The notes beneath the pieces were generated by a model. That model ran no database searches. It had not been told where the DNA came from and saw nothing but the letters and a program-made list of their open reading frames with translations. The translations under genes and the position numbers were made by a program. A stretch of DNA of 32,366 bases from a virus, in IMG/VR virus record IMGVR_UViG_3300042379_000132, positions 1 through 32,366 of that record; one strand, 5' to 3'. Numbering within the stretch: the stretch's first letter is position 1; each line of letters starts with the position of its first letter. Positions 19,354 through 28,438 of the stretch are shown here, one piece after another.

Positions 19354-20313
19354 TTAGTTAGCTGAGTTAGGAATGTTATAAGTTACGATGTCTGATACAG
19401 AATGGTAATTAACAGCCATACCCGCACGTAATACAAATCTTACATTTTGTGAACCGTCCAATGGGGACATGTCTAAAAGCGCGATTTCATTTGTGTCATT
19501 TAATAAACCGCAACCAAAAAATAAGTTAGAAGTTTCAGCAGCGATAGCAGTGTTAGCAGCCAATCCGTTAGCAACGAAAATTGGAATACCATCGAAAGTT
19601 AAAGCACCACCATTGTACCATTGTGTTCCCTTAGCATCTGTACCAGAGTTAGAAGTAGCAGCTACTGAGAAACCACCCAAAGCTCTAATGTAAGCCTTCA
19701 TAACACCTTGTGGCACGTAGATTTTCAAGTCAGGTGAACCGTACAAAGCAGCAGGGATTGCATCGACAATTTTTCCTAATTCAGCAATTACTGTAGCAGA
19801 TGCAGAAATAGCAGAAGAACCTGCAACCTCGTTAGCAGTTGGTAAAGCAGCATCCGCAGCCAATAATGTAGCGATACCGTCAATTTGCCCAGCAGTTGCG
19901 TTTGCACCTCTCCAAATAGAAACCTCAACAGATGAAGCAACCTTATCAGTGATGTAAGCTAACAAGTAGTCAACAAATGATTTTGCCAAAACTTTGTTTG
20001 CGCTGAATCCCATTTCTTCAGCTTGCCACGTAGCCAAAAAGTCTTTTTTACACAATTGTAAATTAACTTGAAATTGCTCTAAAGTCAAACTTCTTTCAGA
20101 AAGTGTTACAGTAGATGTAGCATCAAAATCACACGTAGCATTCTTTAAAATGTCGTCCGTTCCGATTTTAAACATTGTAGTTTTGTAAGCAATGTTTGGT
20201 ATGATAGTCATACCTCCATTTGCTAATGTGTTACCGCTTAATAAAGCAGCTTTTACCCATAACTTAGAATCCTGTCCAGCGTATGAAGTTGAAATGTTAA
20301 TTGTTGTAGCCAT
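19354..20313 (-). CDS. Major capsid protein
   Basis: A 319-residue protein with an HK97-like composition: N-terminal arm (MATTINISTSYAGQDSKLWV), a spine region TVTLSERSLTLEQFQVNLQL with a helix, an Ala-rich central part, then LKIYVPQGVMKAYIRALGG, FDGIPIFVANGL, and a C-terminal NVRFVLRAGMAVNYHSVSDI. The PxGVMxAY and FDGIPIxxxxGL blocks are typical of Bacteroidota phage capsids as I know them. It follows the scaffold-like gene by 12 bases and is followed by a strong terminator, which is the usual arrangement for the most abundant virion protein. The codon pattern is also more GC-balanced than neighbours. Confidence 0.88.
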   Translation of the reverse strand: MATTINISTSYAGQDSKLWVKAALLSGNTLANGGMTIIPNIAYKTTMFKIGTDDILKNATCDFDATSTVTLSERSLTLEQFQVNLQLCKKDFLATWQAEEMGFSANKVLAKSFVDYLLAYITDKVASSVEVSIWRGANATAGQIDGIATLLAADAALPTANEVAGSSAISASATVIAELGKIVDAIPAALYGSPDLKIYVPQGVMKAYIRALGGFSVAATSNSGTDAKGTQWYNGGALTFDGIPIFVANGLAANTAIAAETSNLFFGCGLLNDTNEIALLDMSPLDGSQNVRFVLRAGMAVNYHSVSDIVTYNIPNSAN

Positions 20314-20325
20314 TTTTTTATTTGT

Positions 20326-20883
20326 TTATTTGTTATTGTATACTTCTTCTAAAATCTTATCTCTTGTTGATTTACCTGTGTTTGTAGCCAAATCCATATG
20401 TTCAATTGGTTTTGCGTTTTCAGGGTTATACTGAATCGGTTTTGGCTCTTCAGTCAACTCGATTACTTCTGGAGTCATTGCAGCTAACTTAGTTTCAAGC
20501 TCAGCAATCTTTGTTTCCATTTCAGCAAAATGTTGTTCTGTAATTGACACAACTTTTTTAGGTTGTTTCACTTCAACCTCTGGAGTCACATCAGCTTCAA
20601 CTGGCATCTCTTCCTCTTCTGATTCAGCAGGCATTTCTTCGATTGATGCAATCATTCCAACCTCTTCAACGATTAAAACTCTACCGTCTTCAAGTTCATA
20701 ATTACCAACTTCTAAAGGAACAGGTTCACCTTCAGGAACTACAATCATAACACTTGCACCCGGCTCGAATGAATCCGCCTCTATTACCGTGTTACCATCT
20801 ACTAACTTCATCTGCTCTAACTTCACCTCCATTCCTAAGAAGGTCTTGATAGTTTTTAACGCGTCTTTTATTTCTTTAGTCAT
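20326..20883 (-). CDS. Scaffold-like capsid assembly protein
   Basis: A 185-residue acidic protein directly upstream of the capsid gene. Residues 1-75 form a small beta domain (VDGNTVIEADSFEPGASV, GNYELEDGRVLIVEEVG). Residues about 80-110 are a run of Glu, Pro and Val, and about 115-135 form a coiled-coil helix (QHFAEMETKIAELETKLAAM). Low complexity, acidity, a coiled coil and this position are all typical of phage scaffolds, which guide shell assembly and are then removed by the prohead protease. The GNYELEDGRVLxVEE block is a known Bacteroidota phage signature in my recollection. Confidence 0.76.
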   Translation of the reverse strand: MTKEIKDALKTIKTFLGMEVKLEQMKLVDGNTVIEADSFEPGASVMIVVPEGEPVPLEVGNYELEDGRVLIVEEVGMIASIEEMPAESEEEEMPVEADVTPEVEVKQPKKVVSITEQHFAEMETKIAELETKLAAMTPEVIELTEEPKPIQYNPENAKPIEHMDLATNTGKSTRDKILEEVYNNK

Positions 20884-20906
20884 ATCTTTTTTCTTTAATA
20901 ACTTTA

Positions 20907-21068
20907 TTAACCTCTTTCTGTTGTAATTTGCCTTACTTCAATAGTATGGTTTACATTACTAATTGTTTGTTGTTGTGTACTTCCAACCCCTTGAGAGTTA
21001 CCATCGCAACACTCTTTACTATACGTGCCATCTTTACATTGACAGCCTTTTTTTCCTCCTTTTCTCAT
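20907..21068 (-). CDS. Small Cys-rich phage protein (53 aa)
   Basis: It begins MRKGGKKGCQCKDGTYSKEC and continues with C, D and GNSQGVGS. The CxC ... CC motif suggests metal binding or disulphides. I recall this KGCxCKDGTYSxxCC motif in short genes near capsid genes of flavobacterial phages. Its ATG overlaps the stop of the GAF-like gene as ATGA. The role is unknown. Confidence 0.68.
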   Translation of the reverse strand: MRKGGKKGCQCKDGTYSKECCDGNSQGVGSTQQQTISNVNHTIEVRQITTERG

Positions 21069-21679
21069 AACATTAATATATTACCTATTTCGTTTGTAAA
21101 CTCTTTAAACTCCTTAAAATCAATTTCTGTACACTTATTTTCTTTTACAAAGTCTAAACCAATGTAAGCAACAAAATTTCCTTTTTTAAAATATGGTGCT
21201 ATACATATCGAGTGAATCCCTTGCCTTAATAACGATGCTTTTGTAGTCTGCTCTTTAATGCTATTCACGTCGCAATAATTCATTCTTTCTAACATTATCT
21301 GTTGTAAGAACATCGGGTACAAGCTAACGGGAATATTCTGTAAATTATGTGCTTCCGAGCTAATACCATTATTACACACTTCAAAAGTCATTGATTGATG
21401 GTTACGGTGTGTTCCATCGTAGTACTTAATTGTGTTGTGAAATTGAAATATATAAGCCCTATCAGCATTATATTTTATCATCAACTCGTTAAGCATCTGT
21501 TGAATCAAAACATTATTATTAATGTCTTTTTTCACCTCGTCAACACTTTCAATTTTTTTAACTACTACTTGAGTAACCAATGATTTGTAATAAAAAAGAA
21601 TGAAGGCAAGCAGAATTATGAGTAGCACTATTGTTTTCGTCTTTCTGATTTGCTCTAAAATGTACTTGATTTCATTCAT
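21065..21679 (-). CDS. Membrane-anchored protein with GAF-like domain (204 aa)
   Basis: Residues about 17-33 form one membrane segment (TIVLLIILLAFILFYY), followed by a short helix and a soluble domain at about 60-204. That domain has ADRAYIFQFHNTIKYYDG, FEVCNNGISSEAHNLQNIPV, LLRQGIHSICIAPYFKKG and NFVAYIGLDFV, a layout close to GAF sensor domains. GAF domains bind small ligands or mediate dimers. Such a gene inside the capsid block is unusual. It may sense host state, alter signalling, or be an injected or membrane-attached factor; all are inference. The next gene overlaps as ATGA. Confidence 0.66.
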   Translation of the reverse strand: MNEIKYILEQIRKTKTIVLLIILLAFILFYYKSLVTQVVVKKIESVDEVKKDINNNVLIQQMLNELMIKYNADRAYIFQFHNTIKYYDGTHRNHQSMTFEVCNNGISSEAHNLQNIPVSLYPMFLQQIMLERMNYCDVNSIKEQTTKASLLRQGIHSICIAPYFKKGNFVAYIGLDFVKENKCTEIDFKEFKEFTNEIGNILML

Positions 21680-21715
21680 AATTATATAACCTTGATTTAA
21701 GGTCTTTGTTGTAAA

Positions 21716-21865
21716 TTAGATGTAATCGTTTATGATAGTTTCTTGTGCTGTTATTTCTGCTGTTACATCAGCATTTAAAACCTCATTTCCTACTTTGATT
21801 ATATTCAAGTAGCTACTTTCTACATAAGTGTAAGCTCCCCTTACTTCTTGTATTACCTCTATCAT
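21716..21865 (-). CDS. Hypothetical small protein (49 aa)
   Basis: It begins MIEVIQEVRGAYTYVESSYL and ends ITAQETIINDYI. The ATG overlaps the fibre-like protein's TGA as ATGA. The repeated short strands and the position after a fibre gene suggest a fibre-associated or chaperone-like peptide, but nothing confirms this. Confidence 0.52.
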   Translation of the reverse strand: MIEVIQEVRGAYTYVESSYLNIIKVGNEVLNADVTAEITAQETIINDYI

Positions 21866-22890
21866 GATAAACAGTTTAATGTTAATTGTGAAATATCAAA
21901 ACTACAAGCGTTTGAAGACGCTCCCGAAGTTCTAACCGCTTGCATTGTTATCGGTGTAGTATCACTTGGTAAATTCGTAGTGATTGACCCCTCAACTGTT
22001 ACGTTGTTTTCCAATGAAGTAACCTTATAATAAACAGTCATTGAGTTAAAAGGGTTGTAAAGTTCAAACACAAAAAAATCAGTTGCTGCACTTCCTGTCC
22101 TATTTGCAAGAAAACTAGCCCCTAAATCTATTTTTGTAGCCGTACCAGTTGCGTCGTTATGGAATATCTGTAAGTTAGTATCAGAAGCATCCGATCCAAT
22201 ACCAACTATGTTAGTCAAACTTTCTACAGTTACAGTTGACGAAATACCTAATAAAGTTGTTGCCGATGTCATCCCATAGAATTGGCGCGCCCCTGTATTT
22301 AAGGCTGTATCTGAAACACCAAACGCAACACAAAACCTCCAACCCATATCAACAATATTGAATGCACTTGTTGACCTGTAACCACACACACCGTTAGCTG
22401 CAGGAGTTGAAACACCAATTTTTAAACGCGTCTTTTTAGTTTGAATGGAAGTTGTTGTCACCGCCACTGCTGTTGCTGTCCCTTGTAGAGTACCAACCGC
22501 GATATTTTCAGATAAAACCGTTGTTGAATTGTGTTGCGCCCTGTAGCCACGTGCGATTTCTGAACTTGCTACATTCCAATAGCCAGTCGTAACAAGTTTA
22601 GCGTCAATTTGATTTTCGACCGCCTGAGTTGTTGGGTATTTAGTGTTATTGATTGTACTGAAATTCGTAGCCTTGTTTGCTAACACTTCGAAAGCCGCAA
22701 CATCATAAATTATTTCTGAAATCCCACTTAATGTACGCGTGTATATCTTACCGTTAACGGTGTTCATGTAAAACTCACCAATGTATAAATCAGTGCTTAA
22801 CCATGTACCATCTCTATGGTCTGATGTTGCAGGAATAGTTGCAATGCCAGCCCCTTTTTTAATTATAATTCTCTTTGTTATATCGCTCAT
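21862..22890 (-). CDS. Tail-fibre-like structural protein (342 aa)
   Basis: The N-terminal 60 residues (KRIIIKKGAGIATIPATSDH, then a WLSTDLYIGEFYMNTVNGKIY block) are the attachment module seen in many phage fibres. An ALA/TKYPTTQAVENQIDA linker follows. The rest is Ser/Thr/Ala-rich beta structure, ending in SSNACSFDISQLTLNCLS. It is probably a fibre, spike or appendage protein that meets the host. It overlaps its upstream 81-residue neighbour by four bases. Confidence 0.72.
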   Translation of the reverse strand: MSDITKRIIIKKGAGIATIPATSDHRDGTWLSTDLYIGEFYMNTVNGKIYTRTLSGISEIIYDVAAFEVLANKATNFSTINNTKYPTTQAVENQIDAKLVTTGYWNVASSEIARGYRAQHNSTTVLSENIAVGTLQGTATAVAVTTTSIQTKKTRLKIGVSTPAANGVCGYRSTSAFNIVDMGWRFCVAFGVSDTALNTGARQFYGMTSATTLLGISSTVTVESLTNIVGIGSDASDTNLQIFHNDATGTATKIDLGASFLANRTGSAATDFFVFELYNPFNSMTVYYKVTSLENNVTVEGSITTNLPSDTTPITMQAVRTSGASSNACSFDISQLTLNCLS

Positions 22891-23132
22891 AAATTGTATA
22901 TATCTGAATTAATACTCGCACCAACGCCACCTGTTAAACTGTAAACATCTTCATCTGCACCAACGCCCCCAAATAGAACACCGTTATCCTCATCACTTAA
23001 ATTTGTAATTAGTATTTTTTTAGGTATGCCACTATTGAATGGTTGTATAAATAAAGAGTCACTATCCAATGCGGTAGTGACTTCTTTAAATCTTATGAAT
23101 GAAGGTGTTAAATTGCCGTTAAACTCGGTCAT
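22887..23132 (-). CDS. Small protein of the fibre cluster (81 aa)
   Basis: It begins MTEFNGNLTPSFIRFKEVTT and ends with a glycine-rich GGVGASINSDIYNL. Two copies of a GGVGA motif appear (FGGVGADEDVY and TGGVGASINSD), a small internal repeat. Likely virion-associated because it sits between two fibre genes with ATGA or one-base overlaps. No family recognised. Confidence 0.58.
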   Translation of the reverse strand: MTEFNGNLTPSFIRFKEVTTALDSDSLFIQPFNSGIPKKILITNLSDEDNGVLFGGVGADEDVYSLTGGVGASINSDIYNL

Positions 23133-23848
23133 TATAAAGCTAAATTACCAAACACATACGCTTCAGTTGCTGAAATAAACAGAATCGTCGCACTTGAATA
23201 TTGACTATTAATCTTAAGTTTGCCGCCGTCACTTCTTAACGTTACACCTGATCCAGCGATTGTAGTTTGACCTGCTCCATATTGTGTAACCAAAACTTGT
23301 TGACCTATTGTAAAAACTCCTGAAGGCACCGTCAAAGTGTTAGCAGTTGCCTTATTCATTTCAATTACTTGACCGTTATCAGTTGCTACAAGTGTGTAAG
23401 AATCTGTTTTGCGTGCTAATGTTAAATCAATTACTTTTTGAACCGTGTAAACAACCCATGCAGAACCACTCCATCTGTAAGTAGTGTTTGAGCTTGTGTT
23501 CACTACTAACGTGCCTGTTACTGCTGTTGCATTTGCAACCACATAGTTCCAAACGAAACCATTCCATTCAGCAACACCGGAAGCTAAAACTAAATAACGG
23601 TCTCCCACCGCAGCGCCACCACCTTCAGCAGGCAACAATGTTTGTACACCCAACACTGTTAAGGCGTAGTCAGTAGCAACCCCCACATCTTTAATTACAC
23701 CATCAGCATGGTATTTTAACTTACCATCAATGTAATGGATAGTTCCGTTTTCTTTTACGATTCCACTTTCGGATGCAAGTACGTCAGGTTGCACCTTCCA
23801 TGTTGCGTTGTTAATCGTTTGCGTGTTGTCAATTATTGTTACTCCCAT
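23132..23848 (-). CDS. Tail-fibre-like protein with DUF2793-type segment (238 aa)
   Basis: The middle (GDRYLVLASGVAEWNGFVWN, then SNTTYRWSGSAWVVY) matches the repeated ‘grid-like’ strands of DUF2793-type phage fibre proteins. The C-terminal part (TVPSGVFTIGQQVLVTQYG, VTLRSDGGKLKINSQ, FISATEAYVFGNL) is a common fibre-tip or tail-spike head fold. It is therefore probably a virion fibre component. It starts one base after the protease gene stop, so fibres and protease are co-expressed. Confidence 0.74.
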   Translation of the reverse strand: MGVTIIDNTQTINNATWKVQPDVLASESGIVKENGTIHYIDGKLKYHADGVIKDVGVATDYALTVLGVQTLLPAEGGGAAVGDRYLVLASGVAEWNGFVWNYVVANATAVTGTLVVNTSSNTTYRWSGSAWVVYTVQKVIDLTLARKTDSYTLVATDNGQVIEMNKATANTLTVPSGVFTIGQQVLVTQYGAGQTTIAGSGVTLRSDGGKLKINSQYSSATILFISATEAYVFGNLAL

Positions 23849-23849
23849 T

Positions 23850-24416
23850 TTATATTGATTTTAAAAGTTCCTTAATTTCGTTTATTATATCCTCGTGGCT
23901 TTCAGCTTCCAATTGGTCTAACCCATCAAATTTTCCTTCAATACTAAACCCTTTGAATTTACCATCTTTGATTTGTTGCCAAACCTCTTCATTGTAAACT
24001 TTCATCTTAACAACCCACGAGCCTTTAACAGCATTCAAATTGTAAAGGTTAGATTTATCGTGTTTCTCATCTTCAACTATCCAACTTTCGATTAAGCTAA
24101 CACCATCAACATTATGGTCGTGGTCAACTGTTACGTTGTTATTGTAATTCTTTTTAAGATAAAGTTCTTGCACCTTTGCGATTGTTTCCTCACTAAACGA
24201 AATTGTAAACTCTTTGTCTTTAATACGTCTTAAAATCTGTTTGTTAGGTACCAATGCAAGTCCCACAACTTCACGTTTCTCATCGTTGGTAACTTGTAAC
24301 TCAACATCCAATGTGCTTAGAAAAATAAAATCTTCCTCAATAGCGGGCTTGTCGACAAGTGAAATCGCGAAACACCCTTGTTCATCATCTTTAATTGTTA
24401 GCTCTATATTCTGCAT
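23850..24416 (-). CDS. XkdF-type prohead maturation protease
   Basis: This 188-residue protein follows the XkdF (peptidase S78-like) pattern: an N-terminal FAISLVDKPAIEEDFIFLS, then VVGLALVPNKQILRR, the His-rich VTVDHDHNVDGV (H99, H101), and GKFKGFSIEGKF with S158 as probable nucleophile. Such proteases cleave scaffold and capsid arms during head maturation. Here it lies between the tape measure and fibre genes and upstream of scaffold and capsid, so it can act on both. Confidence 0.85.
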   Translation of the reverse strand: MQNIELTIKDDEQGCFAISLVDKPAIEEDFIFLSTLDVELQVTNDEKREVVGLALVPNKQILRRIKDKEFTISFSEETIAKVQELYLKKNYNNNVTVDHDHNVDGVSLIESWIVEDEKHDKSNLYNLNAVKGSWVVKMKVYNEEVWQQIKDGKFKGFSIEGKFDGLDQLEAESHEDIINEIKELLKSI

Positions 24417-24437
24417 ACTTTTATAACTTAATTTATA

Positions 24438-26075
24438 TTAAAATGTTGCATTTCTTACTCTATTACGGTCTAAGGCTTGCGCTGTTGACACTTCTCCACT
24501 TACTACATACGCTTTAATAGGTTGTTGTTGCAACGCTCCTAACTGCATTTGTGGTTGCGCTTGTATAATATCAAAGGAAGGAGTACGTGGTGCTGTTGGT
24601 GTACTTGTTGCTGTATCTCCACCACCGCCACTGCTCTGAAATTGTGTGTTAGCTATCTTTGCTATGTTCAAAGCTCCTAATGTTCCAACTAAACCTGCCT
24701 GTATAATTTGCGCACCGGGAAATAAAGGCACTTGAGTTAATGCGGCTGTAACACCTTGAGCAGTGTTAACAATAGCTTGACCTAAACTTGCTGCCTTGTT
24801 TAATTGAAATGCTTTACGTTGGTCTGCTTCGTTACCTTGAGCGAATAAGTCAGCAACACTCCTAATGACATCAAAAGACATTGCTGTTAATTCTTGTTTC
24901 TTTCTGTTTTTATCTTCTTCTAATTTTAACTCAGCTTCGTTATGTGCTTCAATCTGTTTTACTTTTTCTTCATTGATAACATTTTGCGCTTCCATCAATT
25001 TACGAGCGTCTCGAATAGCTTTCTTTGTAGGGTCTTCTAATTCTTTTTTCTTTAACGTATTTTTTTCGGCTTCTTCAAGCATCTTTGCTTGATTTTCATA
25101 GAAATCTTTTTCAGCTTGTAACTGTTTTTGGGTTGCGTTTTTTCTTTTTTCGTTTGCGTCTTCTATTCTTTCTTGTTGGTTTTCTCTTAATTGTCTATTG
25201 TAAGAAGCATCTAAAGACTTAGACTCAGCATATAAATTTTTTAAATTCTCTTGAGCTTCTTTTCTTTTTTGTCTTTCAGCAGAATTATTACTTGTAAACG
25301 TATTAAAAAGAACATTTTGGTCAAATATTCGTTTATTAATTATTTCCTTCTCTTTTTTGTAAACTTCTTGCTCACTTGCACCTCTTGCCCTTAATAATTG
25401 TAATTCTCTTTCTTTATCATTTAAACCTCCTTTTGATGCGTTACGTTCCTTTTGTCTTGCATCAGCAACTTTACCTAATTCTTCAGCATATTTTTTATTC
25501 TCTTCATTTAAACGTTTTTGTTTTTGAATATTATCTTCTATCTCATCGTTGTACTTATCCATTAAATAAATAGCAGTACCAATTGCAGCAATAACTAAAC
25601 CAATACCAGTAGCCATTAACGCTCCTTTTAAAGTAGCAAATGCTGTTACAACTTGATTTTTAACAACTGAAGCTAAAGCTATCATTGAATCTTTTAAGCC
25701 TCCTAAAGACTGCAACCCCTCTGCTAAAGCCATTGCGCTTTGAACTTTCAATAATTGAGCTTCAACTTCTTTGCTTTCAACACCAATTAAACCCAAAGCT
25801 CCTTGATAAGCAGCGAACCCACTCGCAACACCTCCCAAAGATGAAGATAATGCTTTGAATTTCGCATCAGGGTTAAAGGCATCCGTTAAGGCTTTCGCAT
25901 CTTCAATTTGATCTTTTAGTTCCGCTGCTCTTTTCGCTGCATTTGCCGCTTCTTTAGATGTCACACCGAACTGCTCCGATAACTTCGCTACTTCCGCCTG
26001 TGCTTCCCTAAGCTGTGATTTTAGTGAACCTAAATTATTCTTTACCTCTAATTCAATTATTTTCTTTTCTGCCAT
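24438..26075 (-). CDS. Tail tape measure protein
   Basis: A 545-residue protein of long coiled-coil character. Residues 1-70 are charged helices (KNNLGSLKSQLREAQAEVAK), about 135-170 are hydrophobic (ATGIGLVIAAIGTAIYLM), about 180-400 are Lys/Glu/Asn-rich helices with KRLNEENKKYAEELGKV, and a second hydrophobic, Gly/Ala-rich part (about 430-470) precedes a Gln/Pro tail. Tape measures fix tail length and help DNA cross the membrane. If the rule of about 0.15 nm per residue holds, the tail would be near 80 nm. It is short for the family, and it lies after the large tail proteins. Confidence 0.8.
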   Translation of the reverse strand: MAEKKIIELEVKNNLGSLKSQLREAQAEVAKLSEQFGVTSKEAANAAKRAAELKDQIEDAKALTDAFNPDAKFKALSSSLGGVASGFAAYQGALGLIGVESKEVEAQLLKVQSAMALAEGLQSLGGLKDSMIALASVVKNQVVTAFATLKGALMATGIGLVIAAIGTAIYLMDKYNDEIEDNIQKQKRLNEENKKYAEELGKVADARQKERNASKGGLNDKERELQLLRARGASEQEVYKKEKEIINKRIFDQNVLFNTFTSNNSAERQKRKEAQENLKNLYAESKSLDASYNRQLRENQQERIEDANEKRKNATQKQLQAEKDFYENQAKMLEEAEKNTLKKKELEDPTKKAIRDARKLMEAQNVINEEKVKQIEAHNEAELKLEEDKNRKKQELTAMSFDVIRSVADLFAQGNEADQRKAFQLNKAASLGQAIVNTAQGVTAALTQVPLFPGAQIIQAGLVGTLGALNIAKIANTQFQSSGGGGDTATSTPTAPRTPSFDIIQAQPQMQLGALQQQPIKAYVVSGEVSTAQALDRNRVRNATF

Positions 26076-26229
26076 TTGTAGCTTGTTTTAAGTATAACTC
26101 CCTTTTAGCTTGTTTGTAGCTTTCACGAATAGAATTAGTAAGTTTATATTTCCCTTTAGCGATATCGATAATTTCGCTTTGTCCATAGAAATCGTTTGAC
26201 TTCAATAGTTGTATAATTGTATTAAGCAT
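26053..26229 (-). CDS. Hypothetical small protein between tail genes (58 aa)
   Basis: It begins MLNTIIQLLKSNDFYGQSEI and ends with a basic helix (KQAKRELYLKQATNGRKENN). I chose the ATG at 26229, which overlaps the tail-gene stop codon by a few bases; the in-frame start at 26262 is further inside that gene. Placed directly before the tape measure and overlapping it by 23 bases, it occupies a position often held by tail chaperones, but its sequence does not resemble one. Confidence 0.58.
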   Translation of the reverse strand: MLNTIIQLLKSNDFYGQSEIIDIAKGKYKLTNSIRESYKQAKRELYLKQATNGRKENN

Positions 26230-28438
26230 CTTGGTAAATTGTTGTGTATGGTATACCGTCACGTGTTAACGATGTCGCAACGGGTACACCAGACGTGTTG
26301 GTTGGTAAAGTAACCGATATTAATTGTTCTGCTGTATAAGTTGTGCAAGTAGCACCCACGCATATCTCTGTAGACGTTTGACCATTCTCGATAAATACAG
26401 GCACTTCAACTGTTGTTGTTGCGGCTTGTTGAATAGGTAAATTAACATTCGCGACCGCTCTAAAATCATTGATTAAAGACAAATCAACTTCACCGCTTGT
26501 TAAGTTTACTTTCATCTCATTAATTATATATCGTTTGTCACGTATAATTAACCTATCGTTTAGCTTTAAACTTGTAAGCAATGAAATTGGAAATAATGCT
26601 TTAACGTTGGTTAATCTGTTTTTAGGGTTGTATAGGTTTTGCAAGTAACCTGCATAATACTGAGAATATAAAGAGTTGTTAATTGTCACACCATTAAACG
26701 CACTAGCTTCAGGATAAAAATGATTTGAAAATATATCATTGTTATATGTTATCTGATTACATAACGGTCTGTATGCTGTTAACAATGTTGTTGTACTATC
26801 ATTGTTGAAATAAAAAGAAGTAGTTTGATACGTGCTTAAATAAAGCAAAATTGGTTTATTGTCGTAACTTTCTACAGATGTTTCTTCATTTAATATAAAC
26901 GCTCTTGCAGGTTCGTCAACATTTGATGTTGTTTCTTTTACAAATCTTATATTTTCAAATGGTAAATTAATTGTATATTCTCCACCGTCATAATTTGAAT
27001 TTAACTCTTTGTAGTTTCCAAATTCACGTGTTGCGTTTGTAGCTTCATTAAAGTATTGTTTGTTTAAATAACTTTCTGACTTCTCATAATCAAATGAAAT
27101 CTCTTTGTAAAGTTTATGTCTTTCAATTGTAATTTCATCCGTGTCAACATATTCTGTAATATCTACAACAGCCCCTTTTGTATACCAATCATCTAAAGGT
27201 TCTACTTGAAAGTTATCCACTGATGTAGCGTAACAAGTAAGATTAAACATTTTAAATATTCCACTAACAAAGTCACTAATCTTCATGTTAGGCGCATACA
27301 CCGACGGGTCAATTGTAGCAGATGCAAATACTTTACTTAAACATCTAAATTGTGCTATTTTTAAACTTCCAAACACATTGCCCGCATTTATTTTTTCAAA
27401 TTCAATTCTCATTCCTATAGATGAAACAGTACATGGAACTGATGCTCTAACTTTTAAACTTAAAGTATTTGAACCTGTTAATAATGTCCTTGGCATTATT
27501 TGTTGGCTTGTTGTTTTTAGTTCTTGAGTTTTATATAAATTTCCATTTAAATAAATGTCTAAATATATTTTTGCTGTTGCTACAGTCGGGGTGGTTGTAC
27601 TTGCTAAAATTCTAACATTTGTAGTATCTGTTAAGTTTACAGTGTCTGTGGTTGTATTTATTCTGCTATCATCATTTTGAATTACATCATCAATAGTAAA
27701 TTGAGATGTTTCTGTTAATGCTTCAAAAGTTTTAGTATTTTTTAACCATAAGAATAAATCTGTAAATAATTTTTGATTAAAGAAATTAGAATTAAATGTT
27801 ACATTATATTTTGTTTCAATAGCATCAAAAATGCGAGCTACTTTTAAAGCAGGGAACAATTCATTGTACCTTACTGCTCCTGCACTTGTATTAATGTCTG
27901 TACTTGTTGCATCTCCATAACTCCATATCCTGTTTGATGAAATTAAAGGAAATTCTAAATCGTTTGAAACCGTGTTTATAATTCTACCTTGTACATTTGA
28001 ACCGCTATAATTCATTCCGTACGAACTCAAATCTAAATCCTTTAGAGTGTCATCCCCAAACTTATCCTTTAAGCTCGTTAAATCTCCGTAAAACGTTATA
28101 GAATAGCTTTCAACTCTGCCTTTAACTACGTTGGAACTTTCAATTGATATTTTCCCACTCCTAAATGGTATCGTACCTATCTCTATAAATCCGTTGCGCT
28201 TAATGTTAGGATTGTCGTTTGCATTTACATCTGTTTGGTAAAAGTGTTCGAATAGTCTATTATTCCGTGGTGATGCAGGAATCGTAAACGACTGCGTAAA
28301 GTCAGTGTAAACCTTCGCAAGGTCTTGAACGTTTTGAATCGAACTATTAATCTGAATTTCTTCATCGTTAAACAACTCTAACTTTTCATAGTTGCCTGAA
28401 TCTGCTATCACTTCTATGTATACGTCTACCTTCCTCAT
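26222..28438 (-). CDS. Large tail protein, probable tail-tip/baseplate component (738 aa)
   Basis: The N-terminus has VDVYIEVIADSGNYEKLELF, INSSIQNVQDLAKVYTDFTQ and SFTIPASPRNNRLFEHF. These blocks are shared by large tail proteins of Bacteroidota phages. Later parts have MKISDFVSGIFKMFNLTCYA, a hub-like domain (VEPLDDWYTKGAVVDITEYV), and a C-terminal beta region ending IPYTTIYQDA. The pattern of a conserved N-terminus, a ligand-like middle and a variable C-terminus fits a tail hub or baseplate protein. It overlaps its upstream neighbour by one base. The exact role is inferred from size and position. Confidence 0.7.
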   Translation of the reverse strand: MRKVDVYIEVIADSGNYEKLELFNDEEIQINSSIQNVQDLAKVYTDFTQSFTIPASPRNNRLFEHFYQTDVNANDNPNIKRNGFIEIGTIPFRSGKISIESSNVVKGRVESYSITFYGDLTSLKDKFGDDTLKDLDLSSYGMNYSGSNVQGRIINTVSNDLEFPLISSNRIWSYGDATSTDINTSAGAVRYNELFPALKVARIFDAIETKYNVTFNSNFFNQKLFTDLFLWLKNTKTFEALTETSQFTIDDVIQNDDSRINTTTDTVNLTDTTNVRILASTTTPTVATAKIYLDIYLNGNLYKTQELKTTSQQIMPRTLLTGSNTLSLKVRASVPCTVSSIGMRIEFEKINAGNVFGSLKIAQFRCLSKVFASATIDPSVYAPNMKISDFVSGIFKMFNLTCYATSVDNFQVEPLDDWYTKGAVVDITEYVDTDEITIERHKLYKEISFDYEKSESYLNKQYFNEATNATREFGNYKELNSNYDGGEYTINLPFENIRFVKETTSNVDEPARAFILNEETSVESYDNKPILLYLSTYQTTSFYFNNDSTTTLLTAYRPLCNQITYNNDIFSNHFYPEASAFNGVTINNSLYSQYYAGYLQNLYNPKNRLTNVKALFPISLLTSLKLNDRLIIRDKRYIINEMKVNLTSGEVDLSLINDFRAVANVNLPIQQAATTTVEVPVFIENGQTSTEICVGATCTTYTAEQLISVTLPTNTSGVPVATSLTRDGIPYTTIYQDA

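Noticed and set aside
19320-19370. Short TTAATTAGTT-like repeats after the capsid gene
   Set aside because: Low-complexity AT-rich sequence around the stop codon and terminator; no regular unit or binding site can be defined.
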